Assembly (NCBI GenBank): GCA_017517925.1
Contig: JAFWXS010000034.1
Location: 1-62,208, forward strand
Reading direction: 5' to 3'
DNA: 62,208 nucleotides
DNA from: Bacteroidaceae bacterium
GTDB lineage: Bacteria; Bacteroidota; Bacteroidia; Bacteroidales; Bacteroidaceae
In this document: piece by piece, positions 52,089 through 60,600 of the stretch
Layout: each line of letters begins with the position of its first letter
Numbering within the stretch: position 1 is the stretch's first letter
Notes under the pieces: model-generated
Database searches by the model: none
What the model saw: only the letters and a program-made list of their open reading frames with translations
Told to the model about the DNA's origin: nothing
Program-made: the position numbers and the translations under genes

Positions 52089-54551
52089 ATGAACATTTCG
52101 TATAACTGGCTGAAAGAATACGTTGATTGTAATCTTACTCCCGATGAGGTGGCCGCTGCGCTTACCTCGATTGGCCTCGAGACAGGCAGCGTGGAGGAGG
52201 TGCAGACCATCAAGGGCGGCCTTGAGGGTATCGTTATCGGTGAGGTGCTCACTTGTGAGGCTCACCCCAACTCGGACCATATGCACGTGACTACCGTGAA
52301 CCTCGGTGAGGGCGACCCTGTACAGATCGTATGCGGCGCTCCCAACGTGGCTGCCGGACAGAAGGTGGTGGTGGCTACCCTTGGCACCAAGCTCTACGAC
52401 GGCGATGAGTGTTTCACCATCAAGAAGTCGAAACTCCGTGGCGTAGAGTCGAACGGTATGATATGTGCCGAGGACGAGATAGGTATCGGCACCTCTCACG
52501 ACGGCATCATCGTGCTCCCTGCCGATGCTGTGCCCGGCACACTGGCTAAGGACTATTATAATATAAAGAGTGACTATGTGCTTGAGGTGGACATCACCCC
52601 CAACCGTGCCGATGCCTGCTCACACTATGGCGTGGCCCGCGACCTGTATGCTTACCTTAAGCAGAATGGTTATGAGACCGCACTGCACCGTCCCTCTGAT
52701 GAGGCCTTTGCGGTAGAGAACAACGAACTCCCCATCTCCATCGAGGTGAAGGATGCCGAGCTCTGCCCCCGCTATGCCGGCGTGAGCATCAAGGGCGTCA
52801 CCGTGAAGGAGAGCCCCGAGTGGTTGAAGGACAAGCTCACGACCATCGGCATGCGTCCCATCAACAACATCGTGGACATCACCAACTACATACTCCATGC
52901 CTACGGGCAGCCCCTCCACTGCTTCGATGCCGACAAAATCAAGGGCGGCAGGGTAGTGGTGCAGACCTTGGCCGAGGGTACACCGTTCGTCACTCTCGAC
53001 GGCGTGGAGCGCAAGCTCTCTGAGCGCGACCTCATGATATGCAACGCCGAGGAACCCATGTGTATGGCCGGTGTGTTCGGTGGCTTGGATTCGGGTACTA
53101 CCGAGGAGACGAAGAACATCTTCATCGAGAGCGCCTACTTCAACCCCACTACCGTGCGCAAGACCGCACGTCGCCACGGACTGAGCACCGACTCGTCGTT
53201 CCGTTTCGAGCGTGGCATCGACCCCAATGGCACCATCTATGCCCTGAAGCAGGCGGCCATCCTCGTGAAGGAGCTCGCTGGCGGCACCGTATCAATGGAA
53301 GTAAGCGACAACTATCCTGCACCTATCGAAGATTTCAAGGTAGACCTTAAGTATGACTTCGTCAACTCACTCATCGGTAAGGAAATCCCTGCCGAGACCG
53401 TGAAGAGCATTGTCACCAGTCTGGAGATGAAGATTGAGGAAGAGACTGCCGAGGACATCATGCTGAGCATCCCTCCCTACCGTGTCGATGTGCAGCGCCC
53501 CTGCGACGTGGTGGAGGATATCCTCCGTATCTACGGCTACAATAATGTGGAGATTCCCTCGGCCTTGAAGTCGAGCCTCACCACCAAGGGTAAGGAGGAC
53601 CGCTCACACCGTCTGCAGCAGCTCGTGGCCGAGCAGCTCGTGGGTTGCGGCTTCAATGAGATACTCAACAACTCGCTCACCAAGGCTGCCTACTACGATG
53701 GCAACGAGACTTTCCGTCCCGAGCACTTGGTGAATCTCATGAACCCCCTGAGCAACGACCTCAACGTGATGCGCCAGACACTCCTCTTCGGTGGTCTCGA
53801 GAGCATTGCCCACAACGCCAATCGCAAGAGTGCCGACCTCCGCTTCTTCGAGTACGGCAACTGCTACTATTATAATAAGGAGAGAAAAGATGCTGAGAAG
53901 GTGCTCGCCTGCTATAGCGAGGATTACCACCTCGGCCTCTGGCTCACAGGTAAGCGCGTGAGCGGTTCATGGGCACATGCCGATGAAGACTCTACGGTAT
54001 ACGAACTTAAAGCGTATGTAGAGAACATCTTCGCCCGCCTCGGCCTTAACCTCCGCAGTGTAGTGGTAGGTAACTTTACCGACGGAATCTACTCGGCAGC
54101 ACTCAGCTACCACACTCGTGGCGGAAAGCTCCTGGCTACCGTGGGTATCGTGAGCAAGAAGATTACCAAGGCATTCGACATCGAAGGCGAGGTATACTAT
54201 GCCGACATCAACTGGAAGCACCTCTTGCAGGCCATCAAGTCGGTGAAGGTGAGCTACACCGAGCTCTCCAAGTACCCCGCGGTGAAGCGCGACCTTGCCT
54301 TGCTGCTCGACAAGAACGTGCAATTTGCCGATATCGAGCGCATCGCCTACGAGAGCGAACGCAAGCTGCTCAAGGCCGTGGAGCTCTTCGACGTCTACGA
54401 AGGCAAGAACCTCGAGCCCGGCAAGAAGAGCTATGCCGTCAGCTTCATCCTGCAGGATGAGGAGAAGACCCTCAACGACAAGCAGATCGATAAGATCATG
54501 AGCAAGCTCATTGCCTCGTATGAGAAGCAGTTGGGGGCGAAGTTGAGATAA
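52089..54551 (+). CDS. pheT: Phenylalanine-tRNA ligase beta subunit
   Basis: PheT pairs with PheS to charge tRNA-Phe. The 820-residue protein starts NISYNWLKEYVDCNLTPDEV. It has an EMAP-type tRNA-binding domain (CEAHPNSDHMHVTTVNLGEG, about 56-75), the B3/B4 editing domain, B5 (VDLKYDFVNSLIGKEIPAET), a synthetase-like core (ADLRFFEYGNCYYYN) and the C-terminal FDX-ACB anticodon domain (YTELSKYPAVKRDLALLLD). It is full length. pheS is not next to it, so the subunits are encoded apart, as in other Bacteroidales. Confidence 0.97.
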   Translation: MNISYNWLKEYVDCNLTPDEVAAALTSIGLETGSVEEVQTIKGGLEGIVIGEVLTCEAHPNSDHMHVTTVNLGEGDPVQIVCGAPNVAAGQKVVVATLGTKLYDGDECFTIKKSKLRGVESNGMICAEDEIGIGTSHDGIIVLPADAVPGTLAKDYYNIKSDYVLEVDITPNRADACSHYGVARDLYAYLKQNGYETALHRPSDEAFAVENNELPISIEVKDAELCPRYAGVSIKGVTVKESPEWLKDKLTTIGMRPINNIVDITNYILHAYGQPLHCFDADKIKGGRVVVQTLAEGTPFVTLDGVERKLSERDLMICNAEEPMCMAGVFGGLDSGTTEETKNIFIESAYFNPTTVRKTARRHGLSTDSSFRFERGIDPNGTIYALKQAAILVKELAGGTVSMEVSDNYPAPIEDFKVDLKYDFVNSLIGKEIPAETVKSIVTSLEMKIEEETAEDIMLSIPPYRVDVQRPCDVVEDILRIYGYNNVEIPSALKSSLTTKGKEDRSHRLQQLVAEQLVGCGFNEILNNSLTKAAYYDGNETFRPEHLVNLMNPLSNDLNVMRQTLLFGGLESIAHNANRKSADLRFFEYGNCYYYNKERKDAEKVLACYSEDYHLGLWLTGKRVSGSWAHADEDSTVYELKAYVENIFARLGLNLRSVVVGNFTDGIYSAALSYHTRGGKLLATVGIVSKKITKAFDIEGEVYYADINWKHLLQAIKSVKVSYTELSKYPAVKRDLALLLDKNVQFADIERIAYESERKLLKAVELFDVYEGKNLEPGKKSYAVSFILQDEEKTLNDKQIDKIMSKLIASYEKQLGAKLR

Positions 54552-54552
54552 A

Positions 54553-54680
54553 AGACCCACCCAACCCCTCCCTCTATGGAGGGGCTTCCGAGCATCACGG
54601 CATAGCTAATTGAAAAGAACTGTCCCTCTTTAAGGGGGACGAGCGAAAAGGAGCGAAGCGGATTGTAGCGGAGGGGGGCT
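54553..54680. repeat. Double-hairpin repeat, copy B
   Basis: Begins GACCCACCCAACCCCTCCCT, forms a CCCTCC/GGAGGG hairpin, then CTTCCGAGCATCACGGCAT (compare CTTGCGGACATCGCTGCGT in copy D), and a second hairpin TCCCTCTTTAAGGGGGA, ending GCGGAGGGGGGCTC. It fills the gap between pheT and yebC. Confidence 0.75.
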
Positions 54681-54718
54681 CTAAATAAGAAATAACAATA
54701 ATTAAAATATATAGAATT

Positions 54719-55456
54719 ATGGGAAGAGCGTTTGAATTTCGCAAAGCAAGAAAACTGAAAAGATGGGGCAACATGGCCCGCACGTTTACACGTATCGGCA
54801 AGCAGATTGCCATTGCCGTGAAGGCTGGCGGTCCCGACCCCGACAACAATGCAGCACTGCGTGCTATCATCGCCACAGCGCGCCACGAGAACATGCCCAA
54901 GGACAACATCGAGCGTGCCATCAAGAACGCCTGCGGCAAGGACCAGAAGGACTACAAGGAGATGAACTACGAAGGCTACGGCCCTCACGGCGTTGCCATC
55001 TACGTGGAGACTCTCACCGACAACACCACACGTACTGTGGCTAACGTGCGCAGCGTGTTCACCAAGTTTGGCGGTACCCTCGGCACCTCAGGCTCGCTCG
55101 ACTTCATCTTCACCCACAAGTCAATGTTCACTTTCGCCAAGAAGGACGATGTGGATATGGACGAACTGATCCTCGACCTCATCGATTTCGGCGTAGAGGA
55201 CGAGTACGACGAGGAGGTGAAGGAAGAGGGTGGCACCGAAATCACCATCTATGGCGACCCCAAGTCGTTCTCACAAATCCAGAAGCACCTTGAGGAGTGC
55301 GGTTTCGAAGTACGCAGTGCCGAGTTCACCCGTATCCCCAACGACCTGAAGGACGTTACCGAGGAGCAGCGCGCTACCATTGACAAGATTGTAGAGCGTC
55401 TCGAGGAGGATGAGGACGTGCAGAACGTCTACACCAACATGAAGCCCGAGGAGTAA
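54719..55456 (+). CDS. yebC: YebC/PmpR-family protein
   Basis: The 245-residue protein has the YebC start (GRAFEFRKARKLKRWGNMAR), KQIAIAVKAGGPDPDNNAAL, MPKDNIERAIKNA, the central YEGYGPHGVAIYVE and the acidic tail. YebC proteins were called transcription regulators; some also act in translation of proline stretches. It follows pheT by 167 bp, filled mostly by a repeat, and is ended by a terminator. Confidence 0.96.
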   Translation: MGRAFEFRKARKLKRWGNMARTFTRIGKQIAIAVKAGGPDPDNNAALRAIIATARHENMPKDNIERAIKNACGKDQKDYKEMNYEGYGPHGVAIYVETLTDNTTRTVANVRSVFTKFGGTLGTSGSLDFIFTHKSMFTFAKKDDVDMDELILDLIDFGVEDEYDEEVKEEGGTEITIYGDPKSFSQIQKHLEECGFEVRSAEFTRIPNDLKDVTEEQRATIDKIVERLEEDEDVQNVYTNMKPEE

Positions 55457-55481
55457 ACCTCTGCTTGCTACGAGTTAAAGA

Positions 55482-55514
55482 AATTGGACAAAGAGATTTG
55501 TCCAATTGCTTTTT
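55482..55514 (+). terminator. Terminator after yebC
   Basis: AATTGGACAAA at 55482-55492 and TTTGTCCAATT at 55497-55507 form a perfect 11-bp stem with loop GAGA, followed by five T at 55510-55514. Confidence 0.88.
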
Positions 55515-55834
55515 ATGCTTGTCATGGTTTAATCTCTGTCTCTACCCCTAAAAGTGTTTTAGAAATTGGTGATTATGCTTTTTCAAATTGTGTTAGTCTC
55601 ACTGCTATTACTATCCCCAAAAAAGTAACAAAAATTGGACGTAATGCATTCTGGTGGTGCAGAAGTCTTACTTCAATTGTTGTTCCAAAGAGTGTCACTG
55701 AAATTGATGTCGATGCTTTGGGTAATTGCCGAGAACTGACAACTGTCACTCTGCCCAAGCGTTTCAAGGGGAAAGAGAAAGAGATCTTCGGGAATTGTGA
55801 AAATTTACCGAAGATACGTTTCAAGAATAAATAG
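55484..55834 (+). pseudogene. BspA-type leucine-rich-repeat remnant
   Basis: About 105 residues carry four LRR_5/TpLRR units of the BspA kind (IGDYAFSNCVSLTAITIPKK, IGRNAFWWCRSLTSIVVPKS, a repeat with IDVDALGNCRELTTVTLPKR, then FGNCENLPKI). Intact BspA-like proteins have a signal peptide and many more repeats. Here the frame has no ATG, and the only upstream start (TTG at 55484) lies inside the yebC terminator. The frame continues without a stop directly from the yebC TAA. It is therefore most likely the C-terminal remainder of a larger surface protein gene. The DNA is more AT-rich than yebC. A short functional protein from TTG cannot be excluded. Confidence 0.7.
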
Positions 55835-55943
55835 AATAACCGGTAGAAACGTAACAGTAATGGACTATGTATCACGTGTTCACCGATATTGGGGCTGAAA
55901 TGGTACCCCATTAGGGAGTGAATACTGGTGTCTGTACAAAGAG

Positions 55944-55974
55944 AGCGGGACTTGCCTAAGGCGAGCCCGCTTTT
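55944..55974 (+). terminator. Hairpin terminator after the LRR remnant
   Basis: AGCGGG and CCCGCT arms with an inner CTTGCC/GGCGAG stem, then TTTT. It could end readthrough from yebC or the remnant. Confidence 0.75.
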
Positions 55975-56019
55975 GCTTTATTTTCTTCGAAGCATAGTTG
56001 CAATCCCAAATATTTCCCT

Positions 56020-56027
56020 TAAATTTG
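56020..56027 (+). promoter_or_regulatory. Promoter -7 box of the response-regulator operon
   Basis: TAAATTTG matches TAnnTTTG, with TTG at 55998-56000 nineteen to twenty bases upstream. The leader is about 20 bases. Confidence 0.68.
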
Positions 56028-56053
56028 CATGAACTATTGTCAATTAGCAGCGT

Positions 56054-56767
56054 ATGTACAGTGTTATCATAGTTGAAGACGTCAAGCTGGAACTTAAAGG
56101 TACGGAGGAGATATTCCGCAACGAGATACCCGAGGCCGAAATCATAGGTACAGCCATGACTGAGGAGGAGTTTTGGCCGCTCATAGAGCAGCGGCAGCCC
56201 GATATGGTGTTGCTCGACCTTGGCCTTGGTGGCTCCACCACGATAGGCGTGTCCATCTGCCGTACCATCAAGCAGCGTTACCCTGAGGTGAAGGTGCTCA
56301 TCTTTACCGGTGAGATAATGAACGAGAAACTCTGGGTCGATGTGCTTGATGCCGGGGCTTGCGGTATTGTACTCAAGACGGGTGAACTGCTCACACGTAC
56401 CGAGATACAGGGTGTGATGGAGGGTAAGCGCTTTGTTTTCAATCAGCCCATACTCGAAAAGATAGTGGCGCGTTTCCGACATGCTGTCAATGCCGAGGTG
56501 ATGCGCCAGCGTGCCATCATCGCTTACGATATTGATGAGTATGACGAGCGCTTCTTGCGTCACCTCGCGCTCGGCTATACCAAGGATATGATAGCCTCGT
56601 TGCGTACCATGCCTTTCAGCCCCAAGTCGCTCGAGAAGCGTCAGGCCGATCTTGTATGTCGCCTCTTTCCTGAAGGTGAGCAGCGCGGTATCAATGTGAC
56701 ACGTCTTGTGGTGCGTTCCATAGAATTGCATATCATCGATCCCGAAAAGCTTGTGGCAGATGAATAG
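56054..56767 (+). CDS. LuxR/NarL-type response regulator
   Basis: The 237-residue cytoplasmic regulator has a receiver domain (1-125) with acidic pocket E8/D9, phosphoacceptor D55 in VLLDLGLGG, T85 and K108, all expected positions. Residues about 170-230 (FLRHLALGYTKDMIASLRT, FSPKSLEKRQADL, GINVTRLVVRSIELHII) match a GerE-type helix-turn-helix, slightly divergent. No histidine kinase is adjacent, so it is an orphan. It overlaps the next gene by eight bases, and that gene overlaps a helicase gene, so three unlike functions share a transcript. Confidence 0.88.
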   Translation: MYSVIIVEDVKLELKGTEEIFRNEIPEAEIIGTAMTEEEFWPLIEQRQPDMVLLDLGLGGSTTIGVSICRTIKQRYPEVKVLIFTGEIMNEKLWVDVLDAGACGIVLKTGELLTRTEIQGVMEGKRFVFNQPILEKIVARFRHAVNAEVMRQRAIIAYDIDEYDERFLRHLALGYTKDMIASLRTMPFSPKSLEKRQADLVCRLFPEGEQRGINVTRLVVRSIELHIIDPEKLVADE

Positions 56768-57464
56768 CATCTACTTTCTGCTCATCGTAGCCCTCGTGCT
56801 TTTCTCTTGGGTGGGGAGTGTCTATGGACTGATGCTTCCTGATGGCACTTTGCTTCCCAATCTGTTGAGTGGGGAGGGGGTACGATGGTTTGTACGTCAC
56901 AGTATGGATAATGTGTCGGCTGCTCCGTTTGCCGAGGTGTTGCTCGTGCTACTGGCGGTAGGCTCGCTCCGCAGTTCCGGATTGTGGCATGCCCTATGGC
57001 ATCGTGCAAGCCTTGTGCAGCGTCAACGTCATGCCTTGCTGGTGGCATTGGTGGTGTTGGCCGTGTGTGCTTGCATCGTGTTGGTGGGTATTGTTCCCGG
57101 AGGTAATTTGTTGAGTGTGACGGGACATATTGCGGGAGGCCCTTTTGCTTCGGGATGGCCTTTTCTGCTGACATTGATGGTCGTGTTCCCATGTGTTGTA
57201 TATGGCAAGATGTGCGGACAGTGGCATACATCGAAGGAACTCTATGCAGGGCTTGCCTCCTCTGTCGTTTCCCATGCCGGTTGCTTTATCACACTTGTCG
57301 TGGCTTCACAGCTCGTGGCGGCTATACAGTATGTACGGCTGTTTCAACTGTTGGGACTTTCGGCTGCGATGCAGGCATTCTGCTTCGGCTTGATATATAC
57401 CATACCTTTAATCATTCTATTTGTAACCAATACGACTCCACATGACACATCTTCAACTGAATGA
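56760..57464 (+). CDS. Short AbgT-like membrane protein
   Basis: The 234-residue protein has six or so hydrophobic segments (IYFLLIVALVLFSWVGSVYG and others). LPNLLSGEGVRWFVRHSMDN followed by FAEVLLVLLAVGSLRSSGL resembles the AbgT aminobenzoyl-glutamate transporter family. Full AbgT proteins have about 500 residues, so this would be only the first half or a distinct short branch. There is no frameshift partner downstream. Start at the ATG at 56760, inside the regulator's last codons. Its end overlaps the helicase gene by 23 bases. Function unknown. Confidence 0.6.
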   Translation: MNSIYFLLIVALVLFSWVGSVYGLMLPDGTLLPNLLSGEGVRWFVRHSMDNVSAAPFAEVLLVLLAVGSLRSSGLWHALWHRASLVQRQRHALLVALVVLAVCACIVLVGIVPGGNLLSVTGHIAGGPFASGWPFLLTLMVVFPCVVYGKMCGQWHTSKELYAGLASSVVSHAGCFITLVVASQLVAAIQYVRLFQLLGLSAAMQAFCFGLIYTIPLIILFVTNTTPHDTSSTE

Positions 57465-58776
57465 ATACCAACGCCAAGCCTTGGATAAACTGGCGATAGC
57501 ATCGCTCACTCCCATGCAGGAGGCTGCCTTGCACACTGCTCGTAAGGGTAACGACCTGATACTCCTTTCACCTACGGGTACCGGCAAGACCTTGGCCTAT
57601 CTGTTGCCACTCATCGAGCGGTTGAAGAAAGATGTCGGGAGCGTGCAGGCCATGGTGATAGTACCTTCACGAGAACTGGCTTTGCAGATAGAGACGGTGC
57701 TTAAAGCGATGAGTCTGTCATGGAAAGCGATGAGCGTGTATGGCGGGCGTGCAGCGATGGATGAGCATCGTACCATGAAGGGGGTGCAACCTGCGATTGT
57801 TATCGGTACTCCCGGTCGCCTGAACGACCATTTGGAGAAGGGCAATATTGATGCTTCTACCATTGCAACGCTGGTTATCGATGAGTTTGACAAATGCTTG
57901 GAGTTAGGTTTCCAAGGAGAGATGCAGCAGGTAATCGATAAATTGCCTTCAGTGCGTAGCCGTTATCTCACCTCTGCCACGGACATGGAAGAATTACCTG
58001 CTTTCACCGGTATGCGTCGTGCAGAGAAGCTCGACTATCTCTCTGCTGGAGGCGGTGAAGATAAGGTGCACACCTATATCGTGCATTCAGAGAGTAAGGA
58101 CAAACTGCACACCCTATACAAACTGCTGTGTACCCTTGATGGTGGGCAAGCCATTGTTTTCTGCAATCATCGTGAGTCTGTAGATAGAGTAGGGGGGTAT
58201 CTTCGTGAACAGAAACTTTGTTTTGAAGCCTATCATGGTGGTATGGAACAGGAGGTGCGCGAGCGCGCTCTCTACAAATTCCGTTGTGGCAGCAGCAATG
58301 TGCTCATCAGCACCGACCTTGCGGCTCGTGGACTCGACATCCCTGAAGTGCGTCATATCATACACTACCATCTGCCTGGCAATGAGGAGAGCTATATCCA
58401 TCGTACCGGGCGTACAGCCCGCTGGAATGCTGAAGGAAGTTCGTACCTCATCCTGCACAACGAGGAACGTGTACCTGAATATCTACCAGAATCTGTGACC
58501 GATTATCCCTTACCCGAACGTGTAGGACGCCCTGCACCTCCTGTATGGACTACACTATATATAGGAAAAGGCAAGAAGGATAAAATCAACAAGATAGATG
58601 TTGCTGGTTTTCTTTACAAGAAGGGAAGGCTGATGCGTGAGGACGTAGGGCCTATTGATGTGCACGACTACTATGCCTACGTGTCGGTGTCGCGCAGTAA
58701 GGTGCGACAGCTCCTCACCCTCATCTCTGAGGAGAAAATCAAGGGTATGAAAACTCGTATTGAGGTGGCCAAGTAA
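57442..58776 (+). CDS. DEAD-box-family RNA helicase with DEFD motif
   Basis: The 444-residue helicase has motif I SPTGTGKT (43-50), PSRELA, TPGRL, motif II DEFD (147-150) in place of DEAD, motif III SAT, VFCNHRESV, DLAARGLDIPEV and HRTGRTAR. The C-terminal 75 residues (YIGKGKKDKINKIDVAGFLY) resemble the DbpA RNA-binding domain, which targets 23S rRNA helix 92, so a ribosome-assembly role is plausible. The last motif residues look intact apart from A-to-F in motif II. It overlaps the AbgT-like gene by 23 bases. Confidence 0.92.
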   Translation: MTHLQLNEYQRQALDKLAIASLTPMQEAALHTARKGNDLILLSPTGTGKTLAYLLPLIERLKKDVGSVQAMVIVPSRELALQIETVLKAMSLSWKAMSVYGGRAAMDEHRTMKGVQPAIVIGTPGRLNDHLEKGNIDASTIATLVIDEFDKCLELGFQGEMQQVIDKLPSVRSRYLTSATDMEELPAFTGMRRAEKLDYLSAGGGEDKVHTYIVHSESKDKLHTLYKLLCTLDGGQAIVFCNHRESVDRVGGYLREQKLCFEAYHGGMEQEVRERALYKFRCGSSNVLISTDLAARGLDIPEVRHIIHYHLPGNEESYIHRTGRTARWNAEGSSYLILHNEERVPEYLPESVTDYPLPERVGRPAPPVWTTLYIGKGKKDKINKIDVAGFLYKKGRLMREDVGPIDVHDYYAYVSVSRSKVRQLLTLISEEKIKGMKTRIEVAK

Positions 58777-58778
58777 AC

Positions 58779-58835
58779 ATTGGGAATAAAAAAATCATCT
58801 GTATCAACAAAAACAGATGATTTTTTATTCCCAAT
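58779..58835. terminator. Terminator after the helicase gene
   Basis: A long hairpin with ATTGGGAATAAA and AATCATCTGT arms pairing with ACAGATGATT and TTTATTCCCAAT, one bulge, 10-base loop. A/T-tracts lie within the stem. Confidence 0.82.
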
Positions 58836-59072
58836 GAACCTTTTGTGTATGTCGCATGTTGTATCTATGCAATTCGCCCGATAGGAAGTGGTGCCGAAGC
58901 AGCAAAGCCGACTCGAGTGGGTTGCACATTACAACGCAATAGCCAATAATGATTGCATAGTAGTTTTGTCGTGTTTTATTTTGTGTTTGTGTTATTTGGA
59001 TACTCCTCGATGTGAATCGGGGAGTATTTGTATTGTTGAGGGCTTGTTTATGTCGGCGTCAGATTGTGTTAT
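58836..59072. other. Intergenic region between helicase and aldehyde dehydrogenase genes
   Basis: No gene is supported in these 237 bases. A hairpin ATACTCC (59000-59006) / GGAGTAT (59021-59027) probably terminates the minus-strand dehydrogenase message. The rest is AT-rich. Confidence 0.55.
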
Positions 59073-60461
59073 TCATACAATCTTCTTCACCAGTCCGAAC
59101 ATCTTGTAGGGCATGTAGCGGAAGGGGAGGTCAATCCATGTGCCTGTAGCTACTACCGAGCGGCGGTGGGAGAAAACGCGGAAGCTCTCTTCTCTGTGGT
59201 AGCCGCCCATGCCCGAGTTGCCCACACCACCGAAGGGGATGTGCTCGTTGGCGATGTGCATGATGGTATCGTTGATGCAGGCTCCGCCCGAGGAGGTGTG
59301 GCGGACGATGTCCCACCCATTGGCTTCGTTGCCGAAGTAGTAGAAGGCCAGCGGCTTCTCGCGGCGGGTGATGTAGGCGGTCACCTCACTGATATTGTTA
59401 AAGGTAAGTATCGGGAATATGGGGCCGAAGATTTCTTCGGTGAGCACAGCCTTCGTGTTAGCTTTTGCATCGGCATCGTTATCGTTGAGGCTGATGTGCA
59501 TGTCGAGCAGCGTGGGCTCGATGAAGCGTTCGGTGGCATCGGTGCGCCCACCGTAAAGGATGTCGCCCTCGGCGAGGTAGCCCTTCACGCGCTCGAAGGC
59601 GCGGTCGCTGACGATGCGCACGTAGTGCTTGTGCTCCTTGATGTCGCTGCCGTGGAGGGCTTTCACCGCTTTGCCGAATTCCTTGACAAACTCATCCTTG
59701 ACAGATTCGTGGATGAGCAGGTAGTCGGGGGCGATGCAGGTCTGTCCCGAGTTGAGCGTCTTGCCCCAGGCGATGCGCTTGGCGGCGGTGCGGATGTCGG
59801 CCTCGCGGTCTACGATGCAGGGACTCTTGCCGCCCAGCTCCAGTACTACGGGGGTGAGGTGCTTGGACGCTGCCTCCATCACCTGCTTGCCGAGCGAGGG
59901 GCTGCCGGTGAAGAATATGAGGTCGAATCGCTCGGCAAACAGTGCCTGGTTGACGTCGCGGTGGCCTTGCACGAGGGCGATGTAGTGGGGTTCAAAGGTC
60001 TCGGCAATCATCTCGGCCAGCACGTTGGAAACGGCGGGTACGTAGGGCGAGGGTTTCAGCACAGCGGTGCAGCCGGCCGAGATGGCACCTACGAGCGGAT
60101 TCAAGAGCAGCTGCACGGGATAGTTCCACGGTGCTATGATGAGTGTGTTGCCCAGGGGCTCGCTCACGATGTAGCTCCTTGAGGGGAACATCTTGATGGG
60201 GGTGGGTTTGCGCTTGCGACGGCTCCACTTGCCTATGTGGCGGATGTGATTGGCTATCTCGCCCTTCACGATACTCAACTCAGTGAGGTAAGCCTCTTCG
60301 TACGACTTGTGCAGGTCGGTCCACAAAGCATCGGCCAAGGGCTTCTCCCACTTGGCTAAGGCGGTTTGCAACTTCTTCAGCATCTGACGGCGGAAGTTGA
60401 TGTCGAGGGTGGCGCCGCTATGGAAGTAGGCGCGTTGGGTGGTAATAATCTGGTCAATCAT
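59073..60461 (-). CDS. Aldehyde dehydrogenase
   Basis: The 462-residue NAD(P)-dependent enzyme oxidises aldehydes to acids. It has the class 3-like short N-terminus, PWNYPVQLLLNPLVGAISAG, the nucleotide loop FTGSPSLGKQVMEAA, the catalytic Glu in VVLELGGKSP and the catalytic Cys in NSGQTCIAPDYLL. Later motifs are EEIFGPIFPIL and PFGGVGNSGMGGYH. The C-terminal hydrophobic tail (FRYMPYKMFGLVKKIV) is typical for ALDH3-type proteins and may touch the membrane. It follows the SDR gene after repeat D on the same strand. Confidence 0.95.
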   Translation of the reverse strand: MIDQIITTQRAYFHSGATLDINFRRQMLKKLQTALAKWEKPLADALWTDLHKSYEEAYLTELSIVKGEIANHIRHIGKWSRRKRKPTPIKMFPSRSYIVSEPLGNTLIIAPWNYPVQLLLNPLVGAISAGCTAVLKPSPYVPAVSNVLAEMIAETFEPHYIALVQGHRDVNQALFAERFDLIFFTGSPSLGKQVMEAASKHLTPVVLELGGKSPCIVDREADIRTAAKRIAWGKTLNSGQTCIAPDYLLIHESVKDEFVKEFGKAVKALHGSDIKEHKHYVRIVSDRAFERVKGYLAEGDILYGGRTDATERFIEPTLLDMHISLNDNDADAKANTKAVLTEEIFGPIFPILTFNNISEVTAYITRREKPLAFYYFGNEANGWDIVRHTSSGGACINDTIMHIANEHIPFGGVGNSGMGGYHREESFRVFSHRRSVVATGTWIDLPFRYMPYKMFGLVKKIV

Positions 60462-60470
60462 AATAGGGGA

Positions 60471-60600
60471 CCCACCTAAATCCTCCCTGTGAGGGAGGAC
60501 TTGCGGACATCGCTGCGTGGTGGAATTTTGTTAAATATTAAACACTCTTTTTAGTGGTCTCTGTACCCCCCTCCCTCATAGGGAGGGCAGGGTTGGGTCT
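60471..60600. repeat. Double-hairpin repeat, copy D
   Basis: Begins ACCCACCTAAATCCTCCCTG, first hairpin CCTCCCTGTGAGGGAGG, core CTTGCGGACATCGCTGCGT, then an AT-rich centre, second hairpin CCCTCCCTCATAGGGAGGG and end CAGGGTTGGGTCT. It is inverted relative to copy A and provides the DNA around the SDR stop codon. Confidence 0.8.
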
